Shown here piece by piece: positions 10,476 through 21,266 of a DNA stretch of 64,000 nucleotides. The first letter of the stretch is position 1. Every line of letters starts with the position of its first letter. Origin of the DNA: Eutypa lata (taxonomy: Eukaryota > Ascomycota > Sordariomycetes > Xylariales > Diatrypaceae); assembly GCA_022661535.1 (NCBI GenBank), contig JAKULF010000003.1, positions 2,976,001 to 3,040,000 on the forward strand. The letters are read 5' to 3'. Both the position numbers and the translations under genes were made by a program. The notes beneath the pieces are model-generated. The model was not told the DNA's origin and made no database searches. It saw nothing but the letters and a program-made list of their open reading frames with translations.

Positions 10476-11942
10476 ATGCGTTCGGGTACGATGCCTTCAC
10501 AACAGCAGCAGCGCCGCCAGAGGAACGACGGTCAGTCGTTGCCGCCTCCTCCTCGAGATCCCCATAGTAGTAATAGTAGAGCCGAGGAAACAGATGGCTT
10601 ACCAGCCCCAGAATCGTGGATCGAGGTTTCATCGCACCCGTCGTCTTCGTCGGTGTCTTCCATCGGCGAGGAGATCGTCACCACTGGTCTGCGAGTGGGC
10701 AACTCCTACCCGCCCCGACGGCGACGCCTAAACCCGCGATCTTATGCCCAACCGTCTGCCCAGCGACAGCAGCAGCAGCACCCGAGATCCACCGTATCAG
10801 CCCAGGCTGTTGCTGCTGCACTCGCCAGTGCGAGCAGCCAAGAAGAGTACGAGGAGAGCGATAGCGAGGACGATCGGGTCCTCACGAGCTCGACGGAGAA
10901 CATCACGTCTCCCCAAGGCGCCGGGGTCGGGGTCGGGGTCGTCGGGAGCACGCCTCTGCGCCAGGTCCGCCGCCATCCCGAGTCCGACTCAAGCGACGAG
11001 GACGATGACGACGAGAACGCGACGGCTCTAGGCAGACGGCCACCAGCGGAGCCTTTCCGCCCGCAACCGAACGCCTTCACCCACCCGCCATCGCACCTCT
11101 CCCATCGCCACTCCGCCAGTTCCGCCATCCCCAGCCACCACCCCTCGTTCAGCCAACGCGCTAGCACGCGCTTCGACCGTCGCGCCTCCAACTTCATGAC
11201 CCCGGCCGACAACGATGCCGCGCTCCGGGCCAGCCTGACGACCCTGCTCAGCTGCGCCGCCGCCGCAAGAGGGAGGCCCAAGGACAGCGGCGAGCAGGAC
11301 AACAAGGGCGGCGAGGCCCCCCGTCCCGCCGCCGCTCCCGCCGCCAGCAACCAGCCCGTGGGGCTACGCATGCTGTCCGAGAGCGAACTGAACACTCCAT
11401 CATCACCGCCAGCAGCCGCCACCACCACTGCTACTACATCCTCCCCATCATCATCATCACCACCCCAACCGCAAAAAGCGCCCCGATCATCCTCCCCGAG
11501 AACGAGGGCAACGCGGCCGTCATCGGGCGAGAAGATAAAACGGTCCTCGACGCCCGGTACGTCAGGAAGTAGGCCGCCGCCCCCTCGCGCCACCAAGAAG
11601 AAGAAAACCGCCGCCTCCGCGGCCGCGGCTGCGGCTGCGGGTGATGACGCAGCGGCGACTATCATCAGCCCCACGCTCCTGACCTGGGTCGTCAGCGCCG
11701 GCGTCGTCGTGCTCGTCTCGGTCGTCGGGTTCGGCGCGGGCTACGTCATCGGGCGGGAGGTGGGGCGCCAGGAGGCGGCCCTGGGCGGTGCGAGGAGCCT
11801 GGCGGGAAATGCGAGCTCCTCTGTCTTCGAGGGGGGTGGCGGTGGTAGTGGGTGTGGTGCTGAGGTTTTTAGGGTCGGTGGGAGTGGGGGGACCTTGAGG
11901 AGGTTTCGTTGGGGTGGGGGCGTTAGTAGTGTTGCTGCTTGA
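10476..11942 (+). CDS. tail-anchored protein with BNIP3-like organisation
   Basis: Single exon, 488 residues from the first ATG; a second ATG five codons on (10491) is an equal candidate. The protein is mostly low-complexity (Gln, Ser, Pro, Ala) and probably disordered. Two ordered islands stand out. Near residues 46-51 is E-S-W-I-E-V, a good match to an Atg8-interacting (LIR/AIM) motif of W-x-x-V type, followed by a Ser run and a conserved-looking EEIVTTGLRVG segment. Near residues 402-428 is one hydrophobic helix (LLTWVVSAGVVVLVSVVG) running into GFGAGYVIGREVG. BNIP3/NIX mitophagy receptors share an N-terminal W-V-E-L LIR and a C-terminal helix ending GLGIYIGR. About 56 Gly/Ser-rich residues follow the helix. 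Assignment to that family is inference; otherwise a conserved hypothetical membrane protein. Confidence 0.6.
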   Translation: MRSGTMPSQQQQRRQRNDGQSLPPPPRDPHSSNSRAEETDGLPAPESWIEVSSHPSSSSVSSIGEEIVTTGLRVGNSYPPRRRRLNPRSYAQPSAQRQQQQHPRSTVSAQAVAAALASASSQEEYEESDSEDDRVLTSSTENITSPQGAGVGVGVVGSTPLRQVRRHPESDSSDEDDDDENATALGRRPPAEPFRPQPNAFTHPPSHLSHRHSASSAIPSHHPSFSQRASTRFDRRASNFMTPADNDAALRASLTTLLSCAAAARGRPKDSGEQDNKGGEAPRPAAAPAASNQPVGLRMLSESELNTPSSPPAAATTTATTSSPSSSSPPQPQKAPRSSSPRTRATRPSSGEKIKRSSTPGTSGSRPPPPRATKKKKTAASAAAAAAAGDDAAATIISPTLLTWVVSAGVVVLVSVVGFGAGYVIGREVGRQEAALGGARSLAGNASSSVFEGGGGGSGCGAEVFRVGGSGGTLRRFRWGGGVSSVAA

Positions 11943-13503
11943 TTATGTTGATGAAGATAGTGGTGGTGGTGAGTGTCTTGATGTCCTGCTTTTATATATG
12001 CGGGAGTAGGGGAGGGATGGATGGAGGGGAGATGGTATATGATGGATGGTAGGTAGCGGCGTTTTGGAAGTGTTATATATGTACAATTGATGGTGTCGAA
12101 GAGCATCTATCTATCTACCTACACGGACCTGGCCACGCGCGGCAAGACAGATGCGAGCGGGCAAGCAAGCAAGTGGCAGCATATTCGAGGAGGGGAGGGT
12201 GGGAAGAGAGTAGGGGAGTATGAGAGGTTACGAAAGGGGATGATTGAATGATGGCGGCGTTTAGTGCTTAGGAGGTACTTACTTACCTACCTACCTAACT
12301 TAGGAGCTTAGCATCTTTTTATCTCTGAATAAATATTTATTATATTGGCATGCCTGTGCTATATAGAGCACTTTACATGTGGCTGTGTTAACGATTCAAG
12401 TCGGTTTTTTTCTTCTTTCTCACTAATCGTGACGAGCGGGGATAGGGGAAGTTTCCCTACCTACATAGTGATGAATTTGATTTGGTGTCAGCCGTCTTGG
12501 CAATACGTCAAATCAACAGCAACTAGAGATGAATCCTGCCGGCTATGATTACAAGAGTGTTCATAGGGCTATACATTCATGCATGCATACCAGGTAGGTA
12601 GTGATTTGTCGAGGCAGACCTTAGGTAGGGAAAGGATACGTACCTACCTACATATTTAATCATGAAGGTACATCCATAGAAGATACAGATATATACATAC
12701 TCTCGGTCTGTCTAGTCGGGATACGATGCTCATACCTGGCTATACCTCTTCCTGCTTTATTCACCTTCAGCTAATGATGCACGAGCACATACATATTAGA
12801 GATAGCGGCGAGGACACACACACACACACACACACACAGAGTTCTTATTAGTCTGTTGACTGGGTGAGCAGTGGCTATTCGTCGGATATGATATGATTTC
12901 AACTTTAACCGATATAAGATCTGAGGTGTCCTGGAGTGACTTATACATTATGGACCTAATGAATTCATATAAGAACTTGTATATATATATATATATATAA
13001 TCCGCATGTGTCATCGTGCAGCGTTGATTATGGAGGTATATTATAGATACTATACAAGATTATCATATAGATCTAGACCGGTTTTAAAATATACATACTT
13101 GTGTATTACCATGTACGGGACGTTGAAGCCCTGTGTATATTACGTATGTGATAGGATAGACAAACATGTCATTGTTAAGACCAGAAATGTTACAAAGGTC
13201 AAGTAAGTGGGCATTTATACTGATTGCCATTTACGTGAACTTGCAAATAGAAACAGAAAGGGCTTTCACTGGGGACACAGGCGATACTTAGTTTTCGTGA
13301 GTGGCCAATTTCGCAGTGAAGGATGACCTAGATAGATGTAACCATCATATTTATTGAAATATATCTTAGCTTAAGAGCATTGGCATTAACATCTACGTCC
13401 CATACGAGTTCGTTTGTTCTAGTTATGACACCATAACACTCTAGCGAATTAATTGATTACAAGAGCCTCTTTTTAGGTATGTAGCATGGTGGTATTAGCT
13501 CGT
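11943..13503. other. intergenic with microsatellites
   Basis: No gene recognised. It contains ACTTACTTACCTACCTACC near 12276-12295, TAGGTAGTGATT near 12595, a (CA)n run at about 12812-12838 and a (TA)n run at about 12979-12999. It separates the 3' ends of the BNIP3-like gene and MPH1, which converge here. Confidence 0.6.
12812..12838. repeat. (CA)n microsatellite
   Basis: An uninterrupted dinucleotide run of about 13 CA units lies between convergent genes. Confidence 0.85.
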
Positions 13504-16500
13504 TCAGTCATCATCCTCGTCTTCATCGAGCACCATTCTCCTCTTCTTTCCTCTTCTGTCGGCAACTCCTTTCTTACGGAGTGGCATTCCATCATCGTCG
13601 TCATCCTCCTGTCCATCGCTACTGTCCGAAATGGGTACCGAGACCCTCTTTCTGCTCACAAGTTGACTCATTGATGGGATACTATCATCATCATAGGTCT
13701 CCTGGGTACTGGGGGGAAGCTGCGTTGGCTCATACCACGGTCTTGACTTCGGCTCTGTGGCCGGTTTAGCCGTGCGGCCGTTGGGGGTTGAGGATAGGGA
13801 CGTGGGAGAGGTGGAACGCCCACGTTGTATGCTCAAACTTGAGGTTACCATATTACTTGAAGTAGCTACGTCGTCGCCTACGACGAAGTCAACAAGGTCG
13901 GACCCGTCGTCCGATTCGTCTGTTAGCTCTAAGTCGCTCGTCCGTCGGCAGTCATCGCCCTCGTCGGCGCTCTCGTCGTAGACACCCGTTCTGGTTGATT
14001 GGTTTTTCTTGGACGGTCTGCCACGTCGCTTTGGCGCTGTCGTCTTCGACTTCTGTTTCTTTGGAGCCTGAACGCGCCTCCGAACTTGTGGTGTGGTATC
14101 TTCTTCCACGTCTTCTGCGTTGTCTTCGGGAATATCCGATGACAGGAATAGATTCTGTCGTTTCCGAGCTGGTGCTGGTGCTGATGCTGGTGCTGATGCT
14201 GGTGCTTTCTTCGTCTTCTTTGTAGGGATGACCGGTGGTATACTTGGTAGTTCTTCCACTTCGTCCTCAAGATTGTCGTCTGATATACTGTCCGGGGGTG
14301 GCAGTTGCCTGTATCTACTATTGTCTAAATCTCCGTATGGCTTCTTGTAAGGGTCTGATGTTGACTGTGTCCTTGCCAACGTCCGGAACAGCCTAACACA
14401 GCGCCTTGTATATTCGCCATGCTTCAGTTCTACTGTCTTTCGCAGCGTTCTCTGAGCAACAGGCTGTGCAGTCAAGTTTACCTGTTTAATGACTTCGGTC
14501 TTGTCGTCTTGACGATGGACAGGTAGGTATTTGTACATCCTATTCAATTCATCCCTCTGTGACTGACGAAGAACAACTTGTTTGAGGCCAGGAACGGGGG
14601 CCACTTCGTCCTGTTCTTTGGCAACGGGCTGAGCCGCTTTTGTTTTAGCAGAGTTTGGCGGCTTTCCTAACATTGACGAAACAGTGGTGAAGCCTGTCTC
14701 AACACCGTCGGGCATATGGAACTTCTTTGGGGGTCTTTTCTTCCGAGCCTTCCCTCGTTTTGGTTCTGGAAGGGAGTTGTTCTGCGTATTCTCGACCGGA
14801 ATCTCTATAGCCCTTAGATCGACTTCCGGCCGGATATCACGAGGCACTATCCTCGTCGATAGGTCGTGACGGAAGGCAAATCTAGTACCGTCGCATATCA
14901 TAACTTGCAGTTTCTCGTACCCATCTTTAGATTTGAGGTAGCTGTCTTCCTCTTTGCCTCGCATGAGTAGCAAAACGACTCGACCAGCTCTCTTTCTCCC
15001 CGTTCGCCCCATTCTCTGGAGCATTCGAATTGGTGATGCAGATGCATCGAAGCAAACGATAAGGTCAACTTGGCCAATGTCTAGACCTTCTTCTCCGATG
15101 GAAGTTGCGACGAGGACGTTGAAATCGCCCTCCTTGAACTTCCTAATTCGTTCTATTTGTTCAGACTGTTTCATGCCACTTGATCTCTTGGAATCTGCTT
15201 GTCCAACGAACACAGCAGCCCGAATAAGGGGCTTGTGTGTATTAAGAACTCGTACAATCTCTTCTGCGCTGTCTCGATATTCGCTGAAGACGATGATCCT
15301 TGTATTAGAAGAAGCGCTGCCTTCTCGACCTTCTCCTGCGTCCATGAAATGGTTGAGGACCGTGTCAGATAGATATGTTAGTTTCGGATGGCTGACAAAA
15401 TCGTCCTTTGAGCACCAGCTGCCAACCTTTCTCATCATTTCCTGGAAGCTTGGGGAGTCGTTGATTTGCTTTTTGTATTTGGATCCTTTCTCGCCCTTGC
15501 TTTCAACCTCACCCCTAAATTCGACAAGGTTGTCATAGAAGGGTTTAATGCCGTGAAAGTTAAGAAGTTTAATGGAATGAGCTAAAGACTGAAGAATAGT
15601 GAAGATTGCCAACATCATGGATTTGAGCCCTTGATTGGCGTGTTGTCCTGCCCGAGCGAACCAATCTCGTTTAGCCTGTAGTAGGCCAAAGGTGGTGATA
15701 GCTATGGGATCACGTCCGTAATATATATTTTGCTGGCTCAATTTATCCACTAGTGGTTTTAAGGCCTTCGAGAAGAGGTCTTTGATGAGCACCATTTCAT
15801 CAGAAGGATCAAGCAGGACAATGTCTTCGTCTCTCTTATGAACATACTGCCGAATGTCGATCGATTCTTCGGTGCGGATCTCGATATGTGATATTCCTAG
15901 ATTATCGATGACTTCTTGAATGGCTTCAACCTTGGTTCCCGGCGTTGCAGTAAGAGCAAGAACACGGAAGCTGCTAGAGAAACGTCTCATGAAGTTGACA
16001 ACTTTCACGTATGCATAATTTCCGGTGGCCCTGTGAGCTTCGTCCACCACTAGTAATACGATGGACTTTGGGTCAGCTATCCCATGTGATAAGTCGTTTT
16101 CTAATGTTTGTGGTGTCATGAAGAAAACTCTCTTGGTCTCCCACTCCTCTGCCCGAAGAGCAGGGGAAACTTCACCTGTGAGAAGAGTCGTCTCAGACCG
16201 CGGGATTCCAGCAATGTTGAAGCAAGCATCGACTTGTTGCGCTACAAGAGGTTTAGTAGGGGCCATGAAAACAATCTTGGCTTGTTTGGTCCAACGGTAA
16301 TAGTTCAGCATAATAGTGGCTGCAATGAATGTTTTTCCGAGGCCGGTTGGAAGGGCGACAAGGACATTATTGAACAATCCATTTTTGACAATGCTAAATT
16401 GATAGTCTCGTGTCGGGCCCAGGTTCGTAGGATAGACCCAAGTATTCATGGCATTGGAATTTAGCTCATGGTGACTTGGAGCTTCAGGAGGTAGGTCGGC

Positions 16501-17027
16501 ACGAAAAGCCCGATTCCTGTTAGGTTGGGATTGTGTAGAGCTCTCCTCTGCCCGTGCTGCGAGGCCAAAGAGAGTGGTCTGGCGGTAGCTTGTGCTACGA
16601 CTAAGGACTCGAGACGGAGGTTGAAAGTCTCGTACAAGATTAGCCTCTGGTGGGCCTTGAACCCCATTTGAACCCTGAGCTGGGGAGCTAGCAAATGCAT
16701 CTGAAGGCAAGTCGTCAAGGTCTATATAAGAAGACTTATTAGAGTTCAGATTTGTATGCTGCTGTATGTGCTGTATGATGATATTAGTAACCAGCCACGT
16801 GATGACAAGAAATCTGCAATGGCTGCAGTTCTTCAATGGAAAGTGTTTACCGTTGGGCCAACTCTACGTGAATTGAAGCTATTCCCAGATAATGTCGATT
16901 GCTTCACGTGGGATCGTCTGTTACTACCATTGTGTCCGGCGGTTGCTAGTGTATGGTTCGGGGCTTGACTGGCTGCTACAATCAAATCTTCGTCGGCAAT
17001 ATCATCATCATACTCGTCGAAATCCAT
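13504..17027 (-). CDS. MPH1: ATP-dependent DNA helicase MPH1 (FANCM/Hef family)
   Basis: Two exons: 16851-17027, starting [19 protein letters not shown], and 13504-16770. They join at a GTAAAC donor and a CAG acceptor preceded by a perfect TACTAAT branch point, for about 1147 residues. Helicase motifs in order: ALPTGLGKT (Walker A, about residue 205), [12 protein letters not shown] (Ia), VVDEAHRA (II, DEAH), ALTATPG (III), [14 protein letters not shown] (IV), then [14 protein letters not shown] (V) and [12 protein letters not shown] (VI). The insert between the two RecA folds is the long helical one of the FANCM/Mph1 subfamily. The C-terminal third is acidic/Ser-rich with basic patches, as in fungal Mph1. 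Known role of the family: unwinding D-loops and remodelling stalled forks, acting against crossover formation. An alternative acceptor nine bases on would remove three residues. Confidence 0.95.
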
Positions 17028-17368
17028 GATACAAGCATAAACTACATTATCGAGAAGTATGGTTGAGGTATGGCTTTGTTGGTTGAATGCACGCACATGC
17101 GATGACTTGAATTTACTTGGAAGACGCGCCAGGACGCGACAAGAGACAGATCAATTAGATACACGCTTGCAGCACGAAGTCATGTGGCAGGCAACACTTT
17201 GATTCGATTTTGAATTCAATTAATAGATCACTAGCTATCAACTGCTGACAGCTGGCGAAATAGCTAGTGTACTAACATTAAATCTAGCCAATAGCAGACC
17301 TCAAACTTAGGCTACCAGTTGCCGCTAGCGCTAGGGTAGTGGGTAGGTATCTAAACAGTTGAGTTTGA

Positions 17369-17477
17369 TGGATAGGAATGAGGGAGCAAAAAGATGTTGT
17401 ATTTGGTTAGGTTGTGGGCTACGTAGCGATACCTTAAAGAATCCATATATGGATCCGGATTAGTTAATTATTTTACA
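17369..17477 (+). repeat. left terminal direct repeat
   Basis: 109 bp, from TGGATAGGAATGAGGG to the ACA before TACGGCTAG. It differs from the right copy at about 11 positions, all transitions. The C-to-T differences in this copy are all within its last 20 bases, beside the AT-rich core. Confidence 0.85.
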
Positions 17478-18443
17478 TACGGCTAGATTGCTTATCACGT
17501 TGATTACCGCGACGACGTATATCGACGATTTCACTTATCGTAAACATTTCGATTTATTTAATCCGTTAATTTTAACGATTTTTTTTTCGTATTAAGTTTT
17601 TTAATATATATAAATAATTTAAATTTAATCGTAATATTTAATTATATTATATTATAAATAATTATTAATTAATTAATTTTAATTTTAATTTTATATTAAT
17701 ATTAATTAAATATAATAATATTAAATTATAATTATACGATACGTTAAAATATTTAATATATAACGTTTAAAAATAATATAATATTATAATAAATAAAACT
17801 TTAAATAAAAATTATATTTTTTTTAAAAAAATAAATTATATATATATAATATAAAATATTTAATTTTATAATTTTATTAATATAAACAATAACGTTAATA
17901 ATTAATAAATAAAAAAAAATTATTTATAAATAATAAATATAATAAATTAAATATATTTATTTAATAAATAATTTCGTTAATTAATAATAACGATAATAAT
18001 TTTAATAATAACGATTTAAATAATATATTTAATAAATTATATAATAATTTTAACGATTAACGAATTAACGATTTATTAAATTAATTAACGATTAATTAAT
18101 AATTTAATAAATTAATTAATTATTAAATTAACGATTATTTAATAATTAAATTAATAATATAATAAATAAATAAATTTAATAATTAATATTAAAGATTTAA
18201 AAAATCGAAATTAATAACGAAATTAATTACGTTAATAATTAATTATTTAATCGATAATATTAAAAGTTTAACGATTATTTAAAGATTTATAAAATTATTA
18301 ATTAATAATATAATAATAATAATAATTAAAAATAAAAAAATAACGATTTAAAAATAAATTAATAATAAAATATTAATGAATTAAAGTTATAGCGAAAGTA
18401 TCGTGGGTTTATAAGTTCATTATTTTATTTTTATTATTATTAA

Positions 18444-18552
18444 TGGATAAGAATAAAGGAGCAAAAAGATGTTGTATTTGGTTAGGTTGTGGGCTACGTA
18501 GCGATACCTTAAAGAATCCATATATGGATCCGGATCAGCTGACCATCCCACA
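18444..18552 (+). repeat. right terminal direct repeat
   Basis: 109 bp, from TGGATAAGAATAAAGG to CATCCCACA. Its G-to-A differences from the left copy are all within its first 15 bases, beside the AT-rich core. The outer part keeps the unmutated form. Confidence 0.85.
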
Positions 18553-18781
18553 AGTCATATGATACGCTGAAGAACTTAGGTGCTTGGACCACTGCTGATC
18601 CAAGATTTTCTAGAGCAGGCAGGACGTCACAAGGCTTTCCCATTGTTCTAAATATTCTTTACACTACCTCACCTACAACACACCACCTAACAACAACAAG
18701 GTTGTAGACCTTATTCAACTAACGTTAACCTTCTCATTTCTCTCACTCGTTACTTTTCATTGTTCTTTCCACCCGAATTAA

Positions 18782-18829
18782 TCGAGGAAAGGATTTCGTC
18801 ACCTCGATCGATTCAATTCCTTTCCTCGA
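18782..18829 (+). promoter_or_regulatory. 12-bp inverted repeat in the MEX67 leader
   Basis: TCGAGGAAAGGA (18782-18793) and TCCTTTCCTCGA (18818-18829) are perfect reverse complements separated by 24 bases, about 210 bases upstream of the MEX67 start codon. If this part is transcribed it would form a stable stem in the 5' UTR; if not, it could be a palindromic protein-binding site. Confidence 0.5.
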
Positions 18830-19039
18830 CTTCTACAACTTCCTTCGACTGAACTCTGAAAACCCTACACTCTACAAACCTACTTCCTACTTCCTACATT
18901 CTACAGACTGCGATCGCCGACAAATTGTCATTGTCCTAAAGAAAGAAAAAATACTCTTCTCAAAGCGACGTCTCTATTTCGACGATCGTTACGGATTCTT
19001 CATTGTCTTCTCACTGCGACATCACGACCTACCGTAACC

Positions 19040-21266
19040 ATGGCCCCTACAGGACCGCGGAATGCAGCCCCCCCGTCATCGCGTAAAGCGCCTGGTGGTG
19101 GGAAGACTCAGCGTGGAGGTATCGCCAAGCGCCGTGCCGGAGGTGCGGGCAGGGTAGATAGGGATGGCGACCTTGATATGGATTCCGCCACTGGTGGAAG
19201 CAAGCGCCCCAATAACAACAACCCTCCGAGTGGACCAGCTCGATCCAAACGACCACCGACAACGACCGGTCGCGCGCCAAGACCAACAGCAAAGGCGCAG
19301 CAAATCATAAATAAGGTCATCACATCCGGTAACGGCAGCATGTCTTCCCGTATCTCGAACGGAATAGCAAACCCTTCTGCCGCGCGATCTACTCGAAGCG
19401 GCCGCCAGGTTAACGCACCGCATTCGATGACCTTGAAGGTAGAAGGGCTCAAGTCTAGCAGAGCAGTCAACAATGAAGGAGGCGGGCTCAAAGAGCTTTT
19501 GACCTTCCTTGAACGAAAAGCCCAAACCGTCGGAAAGCTCACGAGACCAATCAGGATCAAGAAGGTATGTGTCAGTATCCGATCCTAGGGTCTGGGATGT
19601 TACGACGCGACGCAAACTCTCCGCAATCGTTGTTTATGCCACTTAGCTCGCAAAACGAGGAGATAGACAATTATACTCGATTCGCGTACCTATCCCGGGT
19701 TCCTAGATCCTTACCAAGGTTTAACTACCTTGCTAACATCTAGTAGTCACACGTTAGTGGTGACTTCGTCCATATCACAGCAAGCAAGGAGGATGCCGAA
19801 GAGATACTCAAGTTGAACAACTTTTCTTGGGCTGGAACCACCTTGAACATCATCGAGACGTCGGAGAGCAATCCTACTACCGATCAGTCTACCATGTCCT
19901 CAGAAGCCATGGAGATGAAGCAGCAGCTCCGTGACATTCTTAGTGTACGGTACGATCCCGAAACAAAGTTGCTCAACCTTTCCGCCCTTGGCGAAGATGT
20001 CGGTCTTCAATCCATGGGCTTCTTCAGCAGCGCAACTGGACCAGAGAAGATGGTGAAGATGTTCCGAGCCTTGATGGCTATTTGCGACGGCATATTCAAG
20101 AACCCCAGGGAACGCCGTGAAGGAGTTGTCAGTGTTAGTTTAGCCGGTAACAACATCGACGATGTCCTTCAAATCATGGCCCTATCCGAGACTTTTCCTG
20201 AACTGGTCAATCTAGATCTCAGCCGAAACCAGTTCAGAGACTTGAAGGGTCTTCAGAAGTGGCGACACCGTCTGCGCCACATGCAGAATCTCCTCCTCAA
20301 CGACAACCCCATTGAGGTTGCAGATCCCAACTACAAGACCGAGTTGACAAGCTGGTTTCCGAAGCTACAGTACATCAGCGGCATCCAGGTTAGGACTCCG
20401 GAACAAATAGCCGCAGAACAAGCTGCATTGGTGCCTACACCCATACCGCAGAACGGCCCAGATTTTCGCGACATCGGTGGAATCGGGGAAGGCTTCATCA
20501 AAGAATTCATGCAGATGTACGACATTGATCGGCAGGCTTTGGCAATTAAGTACTACGACGATCAGAGCACATTTTCTGTGGCGGTCAACTCTCGTTCCCC
20601 TCATCGACCAGATATCCAACCACCTACATGGGCTTCATACATCAAGTACTCCCGTAACCACACCATCATCACCCACCAGAGGTATCAGCGCTTGTTCACC
20701 GGCACGAATCTCATTCAGGGTATTTGGCAGAAACTACCTCCAACCCGGCATCCCGATCTAGTCACTCAGTTCGACAAGTACATGGTCGACTGCCATCCCA
20801 TCAACGGCCTTGCAGATCCGACAGGTCAAGAACCGAACGGGACGTCAGGGATGATCATAACCATCCATGGAGAGTTTGAGGATCAGGACCCCGAGACGTT
20901 GAAGACAGCTACACGAAGCTTCTCCCGCACCCTGATCCTAGGACCAGGCATCCCCGACAGAAATCCCATTCGAGTCATCAGTGACATGCTTTCTCTCAAA
21001 GTATACAATCCTCTGCAACAACAACAGTCGGGCGAGCAGCTTCAGAAACAGCAGATGGTGCTAGAGCTGTCTAAGCAGACTAGCATGACGGCCGACTATT
21101 CAAAACTCTGTCTAGAAGGGGTCAACTGGAATTTCGAACAAGCTCTCATCGCATTCACTGAAAAGAGGGTAAGTGATACTCACGCAATTTTATTAAGATC
21201 ATAAACTAATAATATATTTAATAGGCCCAGCTACCACCCGAAGCCTTTGCAGCGGCATCGGCCTAG
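19040..21266 (+). CDS. MEX67: mRNA export receptor Mex67 (NXF1/TAP family)
   Basis: Exons 19040-19564, 19747-21168 and 21225-21266 join in phase 0 (donors GTATGT and GTAAGT), giving about 662 residues. Domain order: a basic Gly/Arg/Pro-rich N-terminus, an RRM-like fold split by intron 1 (SMTLKVEGLKSSR then SGDFVHITASKEDAEEILKL), leucine-rich repeats (VVSVSLAGNNIDDV, FPELVNLDLSRNQ, MQNLLLNDNPI), an NTF2-like domain (GEGFIKEFMQMYDIDRQALAIKYYDDQ onward) and a C-terminal TAP/UBA domain (ELSKQTSMTADYSKLCLEGVNWNFEQALIAF). The last exon adds only about 13 residues (AQLPPEAFAAASA). The product carries mRNPs through nuclear pores with its partner Mtr2. The promoter side abuts the RIP-degraded element at 17369-18552. 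Confidence 0.95.

Larger units (their letters stand above)
17369..18552. mobile_element. RIP-degraded element with 109-bp terminal direct repeats
   Basis: Two 109-bp direct repeats that start TG and end CA flank about 966 bp of extreme AT-rich sequence. Almost every C left in the core is followed by G, as expected after RIP has removed CpA, CpT and CpC. No open frame survives. The organisation resembles a small LTR or TRIM-type retroelement, but no clear target-site duplication is visible (TTTGA on the left, AGTCA on the right) and the primer-binding site cannot be read. It lies between the 5' side of MPH1 and the MEX67 leader. Confidence 0.75.

Noticed and set aside
10742..11674. 310-codon antisense frame over the BNIP3-like gene
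   Set aside because: GC-rich low-complexity DNA keeps all frames open here. The plus-strand frame has the ordered islands and the transmembrane helix, the antisense does not.
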